Source: Chitinophagaceae bacterium
GTDB taxonomy: Bacteria > Bacteroidota > Bacteroidia > Chitinophagales > Chitinophagaceae
Assembly: GCA_947455605.1 (NCBI GenBank)
Contig: CANGOX010000027.1
Span: 1 to 37,910 of the forward strand
Direction: 5' to 3'
DNA length: 37,910 bases
Both the position numbers and the translations under genes were made by a program. The notes under the pieces were generated by a model that saw only the letters and a program-made list of their open reading frames with translations, was not told the DNA's origin and ran no database searches. Shown here piece after piece: positions 16,272 to 23,848 of this stretch (positions are counted from its first letter, which is position 1; the number at the start of each line of letters is the position of its first letter).

Positions 16272-17828
16272 ATGGACATAAAAAAAATAAAAACCCTCGG
16301 CCAGTTAAAGAAAAGCGGTTATAAAGCCAAATCGGTTAAAGAAGAGATCCGCGATAACCTGATCAATTCTATCCGTAATAAGGAAAATCCTTTTACGGGT
16401 ATATTGGGATATGAGGATACCGTGATACCCGATACAGAAAGGGCATTGCTGAGCAGACATAATATTTTATTTCTTGGTTTACGCGGCCAGGCAAAGACCA
16501 GGATGGCACGCCAGATGGTGGAACTGATGGATGAGTATATTCCGATTATTGCCGGTAGTGAAGTGAATGATGATCCTTTGAATCCGTTGAGCAAATTTGC
16601 GAAGGACCAGATCGCAGAATATGCAGAGGATACACCTGTTCAATGGATCCATCGTTCTGAACGATATGGTGAAAAACTGGCCACACCGGATGTGAGTGTG
16701 GCAGATCTGATCGGTGATATTGATCCGATCAAAGCAGCGAATATGAAGCTGAGTTTTGCCGATGAGAAAGTGATCCATTACGGCATCATTCCCCGAAGTA
16801 ACCGTGGTATTTTCGTGATCAATGAATTGCCCGATCTGCAGGCAAGGATACAGGTGGCGCTCTTTAATATTCTACAGGAAGGCGATATACAGATCCGCGG
16901 TTTTAAACTGCGCATGCCACTGGATATTCTCTTCATATTTACGGCCAATCCTGAAGATTATACCAACCGAGGAAGTATTGTAACACCGCTGAAAGACAGG
17001 ATCGAGAGCCAGATCTTAACGCATTATCCGAAAGATCTGGAAACATCATTGGCTATTACGGAACAGGAAGCCGATATCCTTCCTGTGCAGAAAGAGAAAG
17101 TGTTAGTAAGTGACCTGATCAAACGTTTGATCGAACAGGTAGCTTTTGAAGCCAGAGCCAATGAATATGTTGATAAGAAAAGTGGGGTGAGTGCCCGTTT
17201 AACTATTGCAGCTTTTGAGAATGCGGTGAGCAGTGCAGAAAGAAGGGCCATCATTCATGATGAAGCGCAAACACAGGTTTGGATCAGTGATCTTTCTGGG
17301 ATCATTCCGGCTATTACCGGTAAGATCGAATTAGTGTATGAGGGAGAGCAGGAGGGACCCTACCAGGTAGCTGTTAATCTGGTGGATAAATCTATCCGTA
17401 CCCAATTCATTCAATATTTTCCTAACCCCGATCAGGTAAAAAAGAAAAGAAGCACCGGAAAAAAATCTGTGGAAGAAAAAGAACCGGAGAATCCATATAA
17501 ATCCATCACCCGCTGGTTTGATGCGGGTAATCATTTAGATATTCTGCTCGACATGAAGGATGCCGACAAGATCGCTACCTTATACAAAGTGGATGGTCTT
17601 TACGGCTTCGTTAAAAAATATTTTCCTCAGGCCAATGAGAAAGAAAATGCTTTACTGATGGAGTTTGTATTGCATGGTCTTTCCTCTTATTCACTTATCA
17701 GTAAAAAAGTAGTGGATGGAAAGATCGAATTCAAAGACTTAATGGGCAGTATGATGAACCTGGGAAGTCTGGGTTCTATGAATCTGGATGAGGAAGCAGA
17801 TGATTTTAATGAGGAAGACTATCGGTAA
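16272..17828 (+). CDS. MoxR/Mg-chelatase-like AAA+ ATPase
   Basis: The 518-residue cytosolic ATPase is related to Mg-chelatase subunit I and the MoxR family. The Walker A loop reads GLRGQAKT (69-76), with alanine in place of the usual glycine before the lysine. The Walker B-like segment reads GIFVINELPDL (179-189), with Asn184 where Asp is usual and Glu185 kept. Sensor 1 is FTANPEDY (223-230), followed by the arginine-containing PLKDRIES. The C-terminal part holds a charged lysine/glutamate linker near 390 and an acidic end. It pairs with the VWA protein upstream, and is predicted to remodel a target presented by that partner. The substitutions may be family features; whether ATP hydrolysis is retained is open. 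Confidence 0.87.
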   Translation: MDIKKIKTLGQLKKSGYKAKSVKEEIRDNLINSIRNKENPFTGILGYEDTVIPDTERALLSRHNILFLGLRGQAKTRMARQMVELMDEYIPIIAGSEVNDDPLNPLSKFAKDQIAEYAEDTPVQWIHRSERYGEKLATPDVSVADLIGDIDPIKAANMKLSFADEKVIHYGIIPRSNRGIFVINELPDLQARIQVALFNILQEGDIQIRGFKLRMPLDILFIFTANPEDYTNRGSIVTPLKDRIESQILTHYPKDLETSLAITEQEADILPVQKEKVLVSDLIKRLIEQVAFEARANEYVDKKSGVSARLTIAAFENAVSSAERRAIIHDEAQTQVWISDLSGIIPAITGKIELVYEGEQEGPYQVAVNLVDKSIRTQFIQYFPNPDQVKKKRSTGKKSVEEKEPENPYKSITRWFDAGNHLDILLDMKDADKIATLYKVDGLYGFVKKYFPQANEKENALLMEFVLHGLSSYSLISKKVVDGKIEFKDLMGSMMNLGSLGSMNLDEEADDFNEEDYR

Positions 17829-17831
17829 ATT

Positions 17832-17900
17832 GAAAATTTGAAAATGAGAATATCAAGACCTTATACGCTCATTTTCAAATTAGCATATTTTCAAATTTTC
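17832..17900. repeat. Inverted repeat of gaaaatttgaaaat with two alternative pairings
   Basis: AATTTGAAAATGAG (17835-17848) pairs with CTCATTTTCAAATT (17868-17881). The overlapping GAAAATTTGAAAAT (17832-17845) also pairs perfectly with 17887-17900. It lies between the convergent AAA+ and barrel genes, 4 bp after the stop codon. Confidence 0.75.
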
Positions 17901-17910
17901 AAATTCGGTT

Positions 17911-18396
17911 TTAGAACTTCAATCCTACACTAACACCGGCGTAGAAAGGTACCAGACCTGCGGGCGTGAAAAGTGGTGATAAAAACGCTCTGTACATCAT
18001 ACCATTATTTTCTGGCTGGTAGCGGTAGCCAAAATTGAAGTAACCGGTGATGCCTGATTTTTCATTGTCGAAATAAGTGTTGTTGCCGGACAAAGCTACC
18101 CCACAGATCCCTGCACCCACTTCTGCAAAATGCTTACCCGAGCCGGTGATATAATTTACACCTGCCGGAATCGTAAACACGCCTTTTTTGCCAAAGCCAT
18201 AGCCACCCATACCAATCCTTGCCGCAAATCCTTGCTGGCCGTTAAAGCGGTATTCGTAGTTTACGGTAATGATACCGGGACCACCCAATTCGCCAAAAAA
18301 GCTTTGTGCATTTTTTTGGGCTGTTGCCATTTGGGCATGGCCAATAGCAGAAAAGAAACAGAATATCAATACCGATAATAGAATTCTCTTAGTCAT
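17911..18396 (-). CDS. Small secreted barrel-like protein of unknown function (paralogue A)
   Basis: The 161-residue product has a signal peptide (MTKRILLSVLIFCFFSAIGHAQ). It then shows alternating hydrophobic, glycine-rich segments typical of a small outer-membrane barrel: FFGELGGPGIITVNYEYRF, GVFTIPAGVNYI, FNFGYRYQPE, and a C-terminus AGVSVGLKF ending in phenylalanine, as outer-membrane barrels often do. It is closely similar in layout to the neighbouring product (18488-18979), so the two arose by duplication. The start at 18396 was chosen because it places the signal peptide at the N-terminus; an upstream in-frame ATG at 18438 would add 14 polar residues. I do not recognise a named family or function. 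Confidence 0.75.
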   Translation of the reverse strand: MTKRILLSVLIFCFFSAIGHAQMATAQKNAQSFFGELGGPGIITVNYEYRFNGQQGFAARIGMGGYGFGKKGVFTIPAGVNYITGSGKHFAEVGAGICGVALSGNNTYFDNEKSGITGYFNFGYRYQPENNGMMYRAFLSPLFTPAGLVPFYAGVSVGLKF

Positions 18397-18487
18397 GATT
18401 GTTAGTTTGAAAGACTTTTCAAAGCAATTCTTAACCATAACGTAAATCCGGGGTCAAATATTTTAAAATCGCATATAGATCTCTAAC

Positions 18488-18979
18488 TTACAGCCGTTTC
18501 CCGACCGAAATACCACCATAGATCGGGTAAAATCCGCCCGGTGTGATCAATGGGGATACGAAGATCCTTCCGGTAAAACCCGTTTTTTCCGGTTGGTACC
18601 TGTATCCTAAAGTGAAGTATCCAATTAAGGTTGAATTTCTGATTTTAAAGAAATCAGAGCCATTATAGGCAGTAAATCCGCTCAAACCTGCGCCAAGTTC
18701 AAAATAGTGGCCATCTGCCCCATCTAAATAATTGATCCCAACGGGTATCGTAAAAATTCCCGCCAATACAACACTGAGGCCCCCAATTCCTATACGAAAA
18801 CCAAGTCCTTTTTCTCCTTTAAATCGCTGGTCATAATTAAGAGATAAAACTCCCGGTCCGCCTAATTCGCCATAGATTGTTTTTGCACTGGGTAAAAAAG
18901 GATCCCTCTCCTGAGCTGTTGCGGTAATGGTAATCGGTAAAGCCAATAGAACCATTACACAAAATTTTCTTACGGTCAT
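18488..18979 (-). CDS. Small secreted barrel-like protein of unknown function (paralogue B)
   Basis: The 163-residue product has a signal peptide (MTVRKFCVMVLLALPITITA) and shares all landmarks with paralogue A: YGELGGPGVLSLNYDQRF, GIFTIPVGINYL, YFELGAGLSG, LGYRYQPE, and the end GGISVGKRL. It should also be a small outer-membrane or periplasmic beta-rich protein. The two genes are codirectional and 91 bp apart. The C-terminus lacks the final aromatic residue present in paralogue A, so either the insertion signal differs or the barrel assignment is wrong. Function is unknown. Confidence 0.75.
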   Translation of the reverse strand: MTVRKFCVMVLLALPITITATAQERDPFLPSAKTIYGELGGPGVLSLNYDQRFKGEKGLGFRIGIGGLSVVLAGIFTIPVGINYLDGADGHYFELGAGLSGFTAYNGSDFFKIRNSTLIGYFTLGYRYQPEKTGFTGRIFVSPLITPGGFYPIYGGISVGKRL

Positions 18980-19124
18980 GGTAGAATATTTTAACCGAAC
19001 GTATACAATTGAAATAGAGATTATTCAATACGGTATACAGCAATAGTGGGGATACTAATTTATTGAAAAATCAGCAATTCGCAAATTTTATGACAATTGA
19101 ATTGTTATTGATGGCAAAGGAGTA

Positions 19125-20252
19125 TTAAATAAGTGTTTTCAGTTTTTCTACCACGGCGTCAATTTCTTCTTTGTTATTGTGCTTGCTGAAAGAGAAACGA
19201 ACGGTTACCTGGTTAGGGTTATTATTGATGGCTCTGATCACATGCGAGCCCTGGTCGGCCCCGCTAGTACAGGCGCTACCTCCACTGGCGCAGATATTAT
19301 TGATGTCCATATTGAAGAGGATCATCTCACTCTTTTCTGTTTTAGGGAAACTGGCACTCAAAACTGCATATAAGCTTCTTCCCAAAGTATCGCCGTTAAA
19401 AGCTACCCCTTTGATATGCTTTTTGAGCTGCTCCATCATGTACATTTTCAGGCCTCTGATATAGGTGCTGTCCTGCTCAAAATTATCGGTTGCTAATTGC
19501 AGGGCTTTGGCAAAACCAACGATACCGTAAAGGTTTTCGGTTCCTGCACGCATATTTCTTTCCTGGCTACCCCCATGTATAAAAGGCTTGATCTTTACAT
19601 TCTCATTGATGTACAACATGCCTACGCCCTTGGGGCCATGGAACTTATGTCCGGCACCGGTAATAAAATGAACAGGCGTATTACGCAGATCAAAGGGAAA
19701 ATGCCCTACGGTCTGAACCGTATCACTGTGAAAGATGGCATTGTATAATTTACAAAGATTACCTACTGCATGTATATCCAGCATATTGCCGATCTCATTA
19801 TTGGCATGCATCAGGGTTACCAGACATTTTTCTTCGCTTGCGGCTAAAATTTGTTCAAGGTCTTCGAGATCTATATGTCCATTGGGCAGGAGTTTTACAT
19901 AACTCAAAGCCGCTTCACCATTATGATACAAATACTCCACAGTATGCGTGGTGGCATGGTGTTCAATTACAGAGGAAATAATATGTTTGCAACCCAGATC
20001 GCGTACGGCAGATGTAATGGCTGTATTACTGCTCTCAGTACCCCCACTGGTAAAGAAGATCTCCGCAGGATGGGCATTCAAGGTTTTAGCTACTGATTTT
20101 CTTGCATTTTCGATCGCCATCCGGCTCTCACGGCCATAACTGTAAATGGAAGAAGGATTACCAAAATTTGTGGTCAGGTAAGGCATCATGGCTTCCAGTA
20201 CCTGCGGGTCCAGGGAAGTGGTTGCGGCGTTATCGAGATAAATTCTTTCCAT
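19125..20252 (-). CDS. Cysteine desulfurase (NifS/IscS type)
   Basis: This 375-residue PLP enzyme takes sulfur from cysteine for Fe-S cluster and thio-cofactor synthesis. The N-terminus MERIYLDNAATTSLD, the histidine block LMHANNEIGN, the PLP lysine in GAGHKFHG (Lys203) and the persulfide cysteine in GGSACTSG (Cys328) are all present and spaced as in group I (NifS/IscS) enzymes. No iscU, iscR or suf gene is adjacent, so the sulfur acceptor is not shown. The ATG at 20252 was chosen because the conserved YLDNAAT block follows at once and a perfect TACTTTTG box lies 7 bp upstream; a start at 20297 would put the promoter inside the gene. Confidence 0.93.
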   Translation of the reverse strand: MERIYLDNAATTSLDPQVLEAMMPYLTTNFGNPSSIYSYGRESRMAIENARKSVAKTLNAHPAEIFFTSGGTESSNTAITSAVRDLGCKHIISSVIEHHATTHTVEYLYHNGEAALSYVKLLPNGHIDLEDLEQILAASEEKCLVTLMHANNEIGNMLDIHAVGNLCKLYNAIFHSDTVQTVGHFPFDLRNTPVHFITGAGHKFHGPKGVGMLYINENVKIKPFIHGGSQERNMRAGTENLYGIVGFAKALQLATDNFEQDSTYIRGLKMYMMEQLKKHIKGVAFNGDTLGRSLYAVLSASFPKTEKSEMILFNMDINNICASGGSACTSGADQGSHVIRAINNNPNQVTVRFSFSKHNNKEEIDAVVEKLKTLI

Positions 20253-20259
20253 AAGGGAG

Positions 20260-20267
20260 CAAAAGTA
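20260..20267 (-). promoter_or_regulatory. -7 box TACTTTTG for cysteine desulfurase
   Basis: The box is a perfect TAnnTTTG match on the minus strand, 7 bp before the ATG. No TTTG is seen at the -33 position. Confidence 0.6.
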
Positions 20268-20282
20268 AGAAAATATAGTGCA

Positions 20283-20378
20283 TAGACCATGGTCCATCGT
20301 CCATGGTTAGATTGGGTGGCGCCTGAATATACCTGTAAAAGATGTCTACTATGGACCATGGTCTAAAAAACCATGGAC
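20283..20378. repeat. Inverted repeat of the ccatggtc word with crossing pairs
   Basis: TAGACCATGGTCCAT (20283-20297) pairs perfectly with 20351-20365, and GTCCATGGTT (20299-20308) pairs with AACCATGGAC (20369-20378). The two helices are in crossing order (A-B-A'-B'). Every arm also contains the self-complementary core CCATGG. It lies downstream of glmM and upstream of the desulfurase promoter. Confidence 0.8.
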
Positions 20379-20384
20379 TAGGAA

Positions 20385-21764
20385 TTACATCGCCTCCCTG
20401 ATATCCTTCATCAGTTTCTGGGCAATATTGGAAGCCGTGGTCTCGAAATTACTTTCGGCGTAGATGCGGATAATGGGTTCGGTATTACTGGTACGTAAAT
20501 GCACCCAGTCGTTCTCGAATTCTATTTTTAATCCGTCTTCTGTATTGATCTCGTTATTCTTGTATTTTTTCTTGATATGATCAAAGATCTTCTTAAGATC
20601 AAACCCTGGTGTGAGTTCGATCTTGTTCTTACTCATGAAATAATCAGGGTAAGTATTTCGTAACTGCCGTACTGATTTTTTCTCTTTAGCCAGGTGTGTA
20701 AGAAACAATGCAATACCGATCAACGCATCTCTTCCGTAATGCAGGTCGGGAACAATAATACCGCCATTGCCTTCACCACCGATCACGGCATTCACTGCTT
20801 TCATTTTGGTTACTACATTCACTTCACCAACTGCGCTGGGGGTGTATTGGCCACCATGTTTAAGGGTCACATCTTTTAATGCACGGGTAGAAGACATATT
20901 ACTAACCGTATTTCCTTTTCTGTTCTTCAAAACATAATCCGCAACGGCTACCAATGTATATTCTTCACCAAATAGCGTTCCGTCTTCACATACAAAACAG
21001 AGACGGTCAACATCCGGGTCAACTGCAATACCCATATCTGCTTTTTGCTTTTGCACTTCATTACATAATTCCAGCAGATTCTCAGGTAGCGGCTCCGGAT
21101 TATGTGCAAATTTCCCGTTCACTTCTCCATTCAAAACCGTTATTTGTGTAACACCCAGCGCTTTTAATAACATGGGCACCGCAAATGCGCCGGTGCTGTT
21201 GATGGCATCCAGTACTATTTTGAATTTTGCTTTTTTGATCGCAGCTACATCTACCAAGGGATAGTTAACTACAGTATCAATATGTTTTTGTAAAAGATCA
21301 TTGTTGGTTGTGTATGAACCCAGCTGGTCAACACCTGCAAATACAAAATCTTCCTTTGCTGCAATTTCCAGCAGTTTGCTACCTATTTCTCCACTGATGA
21401 ATTCTCCTTTGCTGTTCAGTAATTTGAGTGCGTTCCATTCTTTGGGGTTATGACTTGCCGTAAGAATGATACCACCCGCTGCTTTTTCAAATACCACGGC
21501 CATTTCAACGGTAGGGGTGGTGCTTAGGCCAAGATCCACCACATCTAATCCGAGTGCAATCAGGGTGCTCACCACGAGTTGTTGTACCATTTCTCCGCTG
21601 ATACGGCCATCCCGGCCTATTACGATCTTTTTATTCTCTGATTCTGCTAAAATTAAGGTGCCATATGCTGCTGTAAAACGAACTACATCAAGGGGGCTGA
21701 GTGTGTCGCCGGGTTTTCCGCCAATGGTTCCCCTGATTCCTGAAATACTCTTGATCAATGCCAT
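20385..21764 (-). CDS. glmM: Phosphoglucosamine mutase
   Basis: This 459-residue phosphohexomutase should convert glucosamine-6-phosphate to glucosamine-1-phosphate for UDP-GlcNAc, and so for peptidoglycan and lipid A synthesis. It starts with KSISGIRGTIGGKPGD, has the phosphoserine loop TASHNPKEWNALK (Ser104), the metal loop DPDVDRL (249-255), the GGEGNGG sugar loop and SNTEPIIRIYAES near the end. Length and N-terminus agree with Bacteroidota GlmM; a phosphomannomutase activity cannot be excluded. The ATG at 21764 lies 22 bp downstream of a perfect TATGTTTG box. The gene is divergent from the methyltransferase gene. Confidence 0.83.
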   Translation of the reverse strand: MALIKSISGIRGTIGGKPGDTLSPLDVVRFTAAYGTLILAESENKKIVIGRDGRISGEMVQQLVVSTLIALGLDVVDLGLSTTPTVEMAVVFEKAAGGIILTASHNPKEWNALKLLNSKGEFISGEIGSKLLEIAAKEDFVFAGVDQLGSYTTNNDLLQKHIDTVVNYPLVDVAAIKKAKFKIVLDAINSTGAFAVPMLLKALGVTQITVLNGEVNGKFAHNPEPLPENLLELCNEVQKQKADMGIAVDPDVDRLCFVCEDGTLFGEEYTLVAVADYVLKNRKGNTVSNMSSTRALKDVTLKHGGQYTPSAVGEVNVVTKMKAVNAVIGGEGNGGIIVPDLHYGRDALIGIALFLTHLAKEKKSVRQLRNTYPDYFMSKNKIELTPGFDLKKIFDHIKKKYKNNEINTEDGLKIEFENDWVHLRTSNTEPIIRIYAESNFETTASNIAQKLMKDIREAM

Positions 21765-21786
21765 AATATGGGGTTTAATCTGTCTG

Positions 21787-21794
21787 CAAACATA
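21787..21794 (-). promoter_or_regulatory. -7 box TATGTTTG for glmM
   Basis: A perfect TAnnTTTG match on the minus strand in the 84-bp divergent region, 22 bp before the glmM ATG. Confidence 0.6.
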
Positions 21795-21823
21795 ATAGAA
21801 ATTTTTTGTTTGCCGCTTGGCCC

Positions 21824-21831
21824 TAATTTTG
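21824..21831 (+). promoter_or_regulatory. -7 box TAATTTTG for the methyltransferase gene
   Basis: A perfect TAnnTTTG match 17 bp before the ATG at 21849. A TTTG at 21805-21808 is a possible -33 element but the 15-bp gap is short. Confidence 0.6.
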
Positions 21832-21848
21832 CAGCATAAAGAGAAGGT

Positions 21849-22592
21849 ATGCCGGATAAAGCTTGGTACAAAGATTGGTTCAATTCACATTACTATCATA
21901 TACTGTACCAGCACCGTAATGAGGATGAGGCCTTACAATTCATCAACACCCTTATCCAATACCTGAAACCTGCACCGGGTAGTACCATGGTAGATATTGC
22001 CTGCGGAAAAGGAAGACATAGCAAGGCATTGGCCGATATGGGTTTTGATGTTACCGGAATCGATCTCTCTGCAGCTTCTATTGAAGAAGCCAAAAAAGAT
22101 GAGGAGGATCATCTTCATTTTTTTCAGCATGATATGCGTGCCCCTTTCTGGATCCATTATTTTCAATACGCATTTAATTTCTTTACCAGTTTTGGATATT
22201 TTAAAACAAGACGTGAACATGATAATGCGATCCGTTCCATCGCACAAAGCCTTCGATCGGGTGGGATCTTTGTAATCGATTATCTGAACGTACATTATGA
22301 AGAAGACAGGCTGCAAAAATTATTCACATCTACTATCGACGGGGTTACTTTCCATATCACCAAATGGCAGGATGAGGATCATTTCTTTAAACAGATCCAG
22401 ATCACCGATACAGAAAATAAAACGCTGAAACACTTATATACAGAACGTGTTGCCAAATTCTCTCTGGGCGATTTTACAGAGATGCTTTCTTATCAGGGAA
22501 TGCAGGTTCAGGAAGTGTTTGGGGATTACCGGCTCAGCAGGTATGATGTAAAGAGATCTCCCCGAATGATCATTATTGCCAGCAAAAAATAG
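21849..22592 (+). CDS. Class I SAM-dependent methyltransferase
   Basis: The 247-residue cytosolic protein has a Rossmann-type methyltransferase core: motif I VDIACGKGRHS (near 48-58), the acidic end of strand 2 GIDLSAASIEEA, motif post-I FQHDMRAPFW, and the strand 4 region SLRSGGIFVIDYLNV. It resembles small-molecule or unknown-substrate methyltransferases (Methyltransf_25/11 type). The substrate is not shown by context. It is divergent from glmM and convergent with a secreted protein gene, with which it shares a strong palindrome. Confidence 0.85.
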   Translation: MPDKAWYKDWFNSHYYHILYQHRNEDEALQFINTLIQYLKPAPGSTMVDIACGKGRHSKALADMGFDVTGIDLSAASIEEAKKDEEDHLHFFQHDMRAPFWIHYFQYAFNFFTSFGYFKTRREHDNAIRSIAQSLRSGGIFVIDYLNVHYEEDRLQKLFTSTIDGVTFHITKWQDEDHFFKQIQITDTENKTLKHLYTERVAKFSLGDFTEMLSYQGMQVQEVFGDYRLSRYDVKRSPRMIIIASKK

Positions 22593-22596
22593 AACT

Positions 22597-22647
22597 GCGC
22601 CTTTGCGCCTCTGCGTGAATTTTTAGCACGCAGAGGCGCAAAGGCGC
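22597..22647. repeat. 21-bp perfect inverted repeat (gcgcctttgcgcctctgcg word)
   Basis: Arms at 22597-22617 and 22627-22647 are perfectly complementary around a 9-nt AT-rich loop. The arm is a reiterated word (GCGCCTTT then GCGCCTCT). It lies 4 bp after the methyltransferase stop and 11 bp before the end of the convergent gene. With flanking AT it could work as a bidirectional terminator, although no long T-run follows. Confidence 0.85.
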
Positions 22648-22658
22648 GGTTTTGGTTG

Positions 22659-23111
22659 CTATTGTTTGGGAACCCTGTACATTTTGGGCTGCCAGGGTTT
22701 GGGAGTGTTGGTGTCTTTCTGTTTTTTCTGCTCAAAGTATTCTTTTAATCCCGGCATATTGATATTCGGAAGGGTTGCTGGTTTTTCCTGACTGCCAAAT
22801 TTCAGAACGGGCATATTGTAGCCGGAACTGCTATCCGGTTTTAGTATCGTCATATTATCAATGGGTGATTCATATATATCCATTCCCTGTCCGTTATTGC
22901 CCTTATAGATATTAGGTTGCGGTTTCACAAGGATGGCATTGGGCATACCATAATTGGGTGGTTGGTTCTTCCTGAGTTCCTCTTTATAGCGCTGAATTAC
23001 TGTGTCGGGAATGGAAATATTTGCAGGGTTGGTAACGATCGTATAACTGATCTGTGAAAACCCTGAGGTACCGAGCCCTCCCAGCAGTAGTAGTATAAGC
23101 AGTGTTCTCAT
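22659..23111 (-). CDS. Secreted protein of unknown function
   Basis: The 150-residue product has a clear signal peptide (MRTLLILLLLGGLGTSGFSQ). The mature part is rich in proline, asparagine and lysine (NQPPNYGMPNAILVKPQPN, QKKQKDTNTPKPWQPK) and has no cysteine or obvious domain, so it may be largely unstructured. I do not recognise a family. A promoter with TTG and TAATTTAG 20 bp apart lies upstream. It is divergent from the PAP2-GT39 pair, without evidence for a shared role. Confidence 0.7.
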   Translation of the reverse strand: MRTLLILLLLGGLGTSGFSQISYTIVTNPANISIPDTVIQRYKEELRKNQPPNYGMPNAILVKPQPNIYKGNNGQGMDIYESPIDNMTILKPDSSSGYNMPVLKFGSQEKPATLPNINMPGLKEYFEQKKQKDTNTPKPWQPKMYRVPKQ

Positions 23112-23115
23112 GGTT

Positions 23116-23146
23116 CTAAATTAAAATAAAATGGCAGTCTGAACAA
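23116..23146 (-). promoter_or_regulatory. -33/-7 promoter of the secreted-protein gene
   Basis: On the minus strand TTG (23144-23146) and TAATTTAG (23116-23123) are 20 bp apart, close to the Bacteroidota spacing, with one mismatch in the -7 box. Confidence 0.5.
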
Positions 23147-23203
23147 GGGCTATGATTTTCTTTTTTGTTAAAACGGGGCTTCGGTTTACTGTTTTACAAA
23201 TCC

Positions 23204-23211
23204 TATCTTTA
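23204..23211 (+). promoter_or_regulatory. -7 box TATCTTTA for the PAP2-GT39 pair
   Basis: One mismatch to TAnnTTTG, 6 bp before the ATG at 23218. It favours that start over the upstream ATG at 23152. Confidence 0.45.
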
Positions 23212-23217
23212 CCGCCT

Positions 23218-23841
23218 ATGCAATCCTCCATACTGTTGCTGAGCATTTTTCAAAGATTATGGTTCTGGCTTGATCAGTGGGATACCTGGTTGTTCCTGAA
23301 GATCAATACGGTATGGACAAACTCTTTTCTGGATAGTGTTTTTCCATGGTATCGCGAAGCTAACAGCTGGATCCCTTTATATCTTTTTCTGATCATCTTT
23401 TCATTGATGAATTTCAAGAAAAGAGCCCTTCCCTGGATCCTGTTTGTAGTGATCACACTGGTGCTTACCGACCAGATCAGCAGCACACTTATTAAAAACT
23501 GGGTGGCCAGGCCAAGACCCTGCCGCGATCCTTTTTTAATGAACCAGGTGAGGTTATTATTGAACAACTGTTCCGGTGGTTATAGTTTTACTTCTTCACA
23601 TGCCACCAACCATTTCGGGTTTGCCATGTTTATTTTTATGACCATGAAACCATTACTGAAAAAATGGGGATGGCTCTTTTTTGTGTGGGCCGCCACCATC
23701 AGCTATGGACAGGTGTATGTGGGTGTTCATTATCCGCTGGATGTGATCTGTGGTGGGTTACTCGGTTGTGGTATCGGCTACCTCACGGCTAATTTGTATA
23801 ATCAAAAAACCGGTCCTCTGATGATTTCAGAAACCGCATAA
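23218..23841 (+). CDS. PAP2 superfamily membrane phosphatase
   Basis: The product has about 207 residues and several membrane segments. The three PAP2 phosphatase motifs are visible: KNWVARPRP, FTSSHATNHFG with the catalytic-loop histidine, and SYGQVYVGVHYPLDV. Family members dephosphorylate lipid phosphates such as undecaprenyl pyrophosphate or lipid A. It is followed after 7 bp by an ArnT-like glycosyltransferase, which suggests recycling of the lipid carrier or a joint lipid A modification. The start at 23218 is preferred because a -7-like box lies just before it; the ATG at 23152 would add 22 residues, including a hydrophobic stretch. Confidence 0.85.
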   Translation: MQSSILLLSIFQRLWFWLDQWDTWLFLKINTVWTNSFLDSVFPWYREANSWIPLYLFLIIFSLMNFKKRALPWILFVVITLVLTDQISSTLIKNWVARPRPCRDPFLMNQVRLLLNNCSGGYSFTSSHATNHFGFAMFIFMTMKPLLKKWGWLFFVWAATISYGQVYVGVHYPLDVICGGLLGCGIGYLTANLYNQKTGPLMISETA

Positions 23842-23848
23842 TGCTATC

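Noticed and set aside
18980..19124. 145-bp gap between paralogue B and the cysteine desulfurase gene, examined for a word-type palindrome
   Set aside because: Only short weak dyads occur (for example around caattgaattg); they do not reach the arm length of the other elements.
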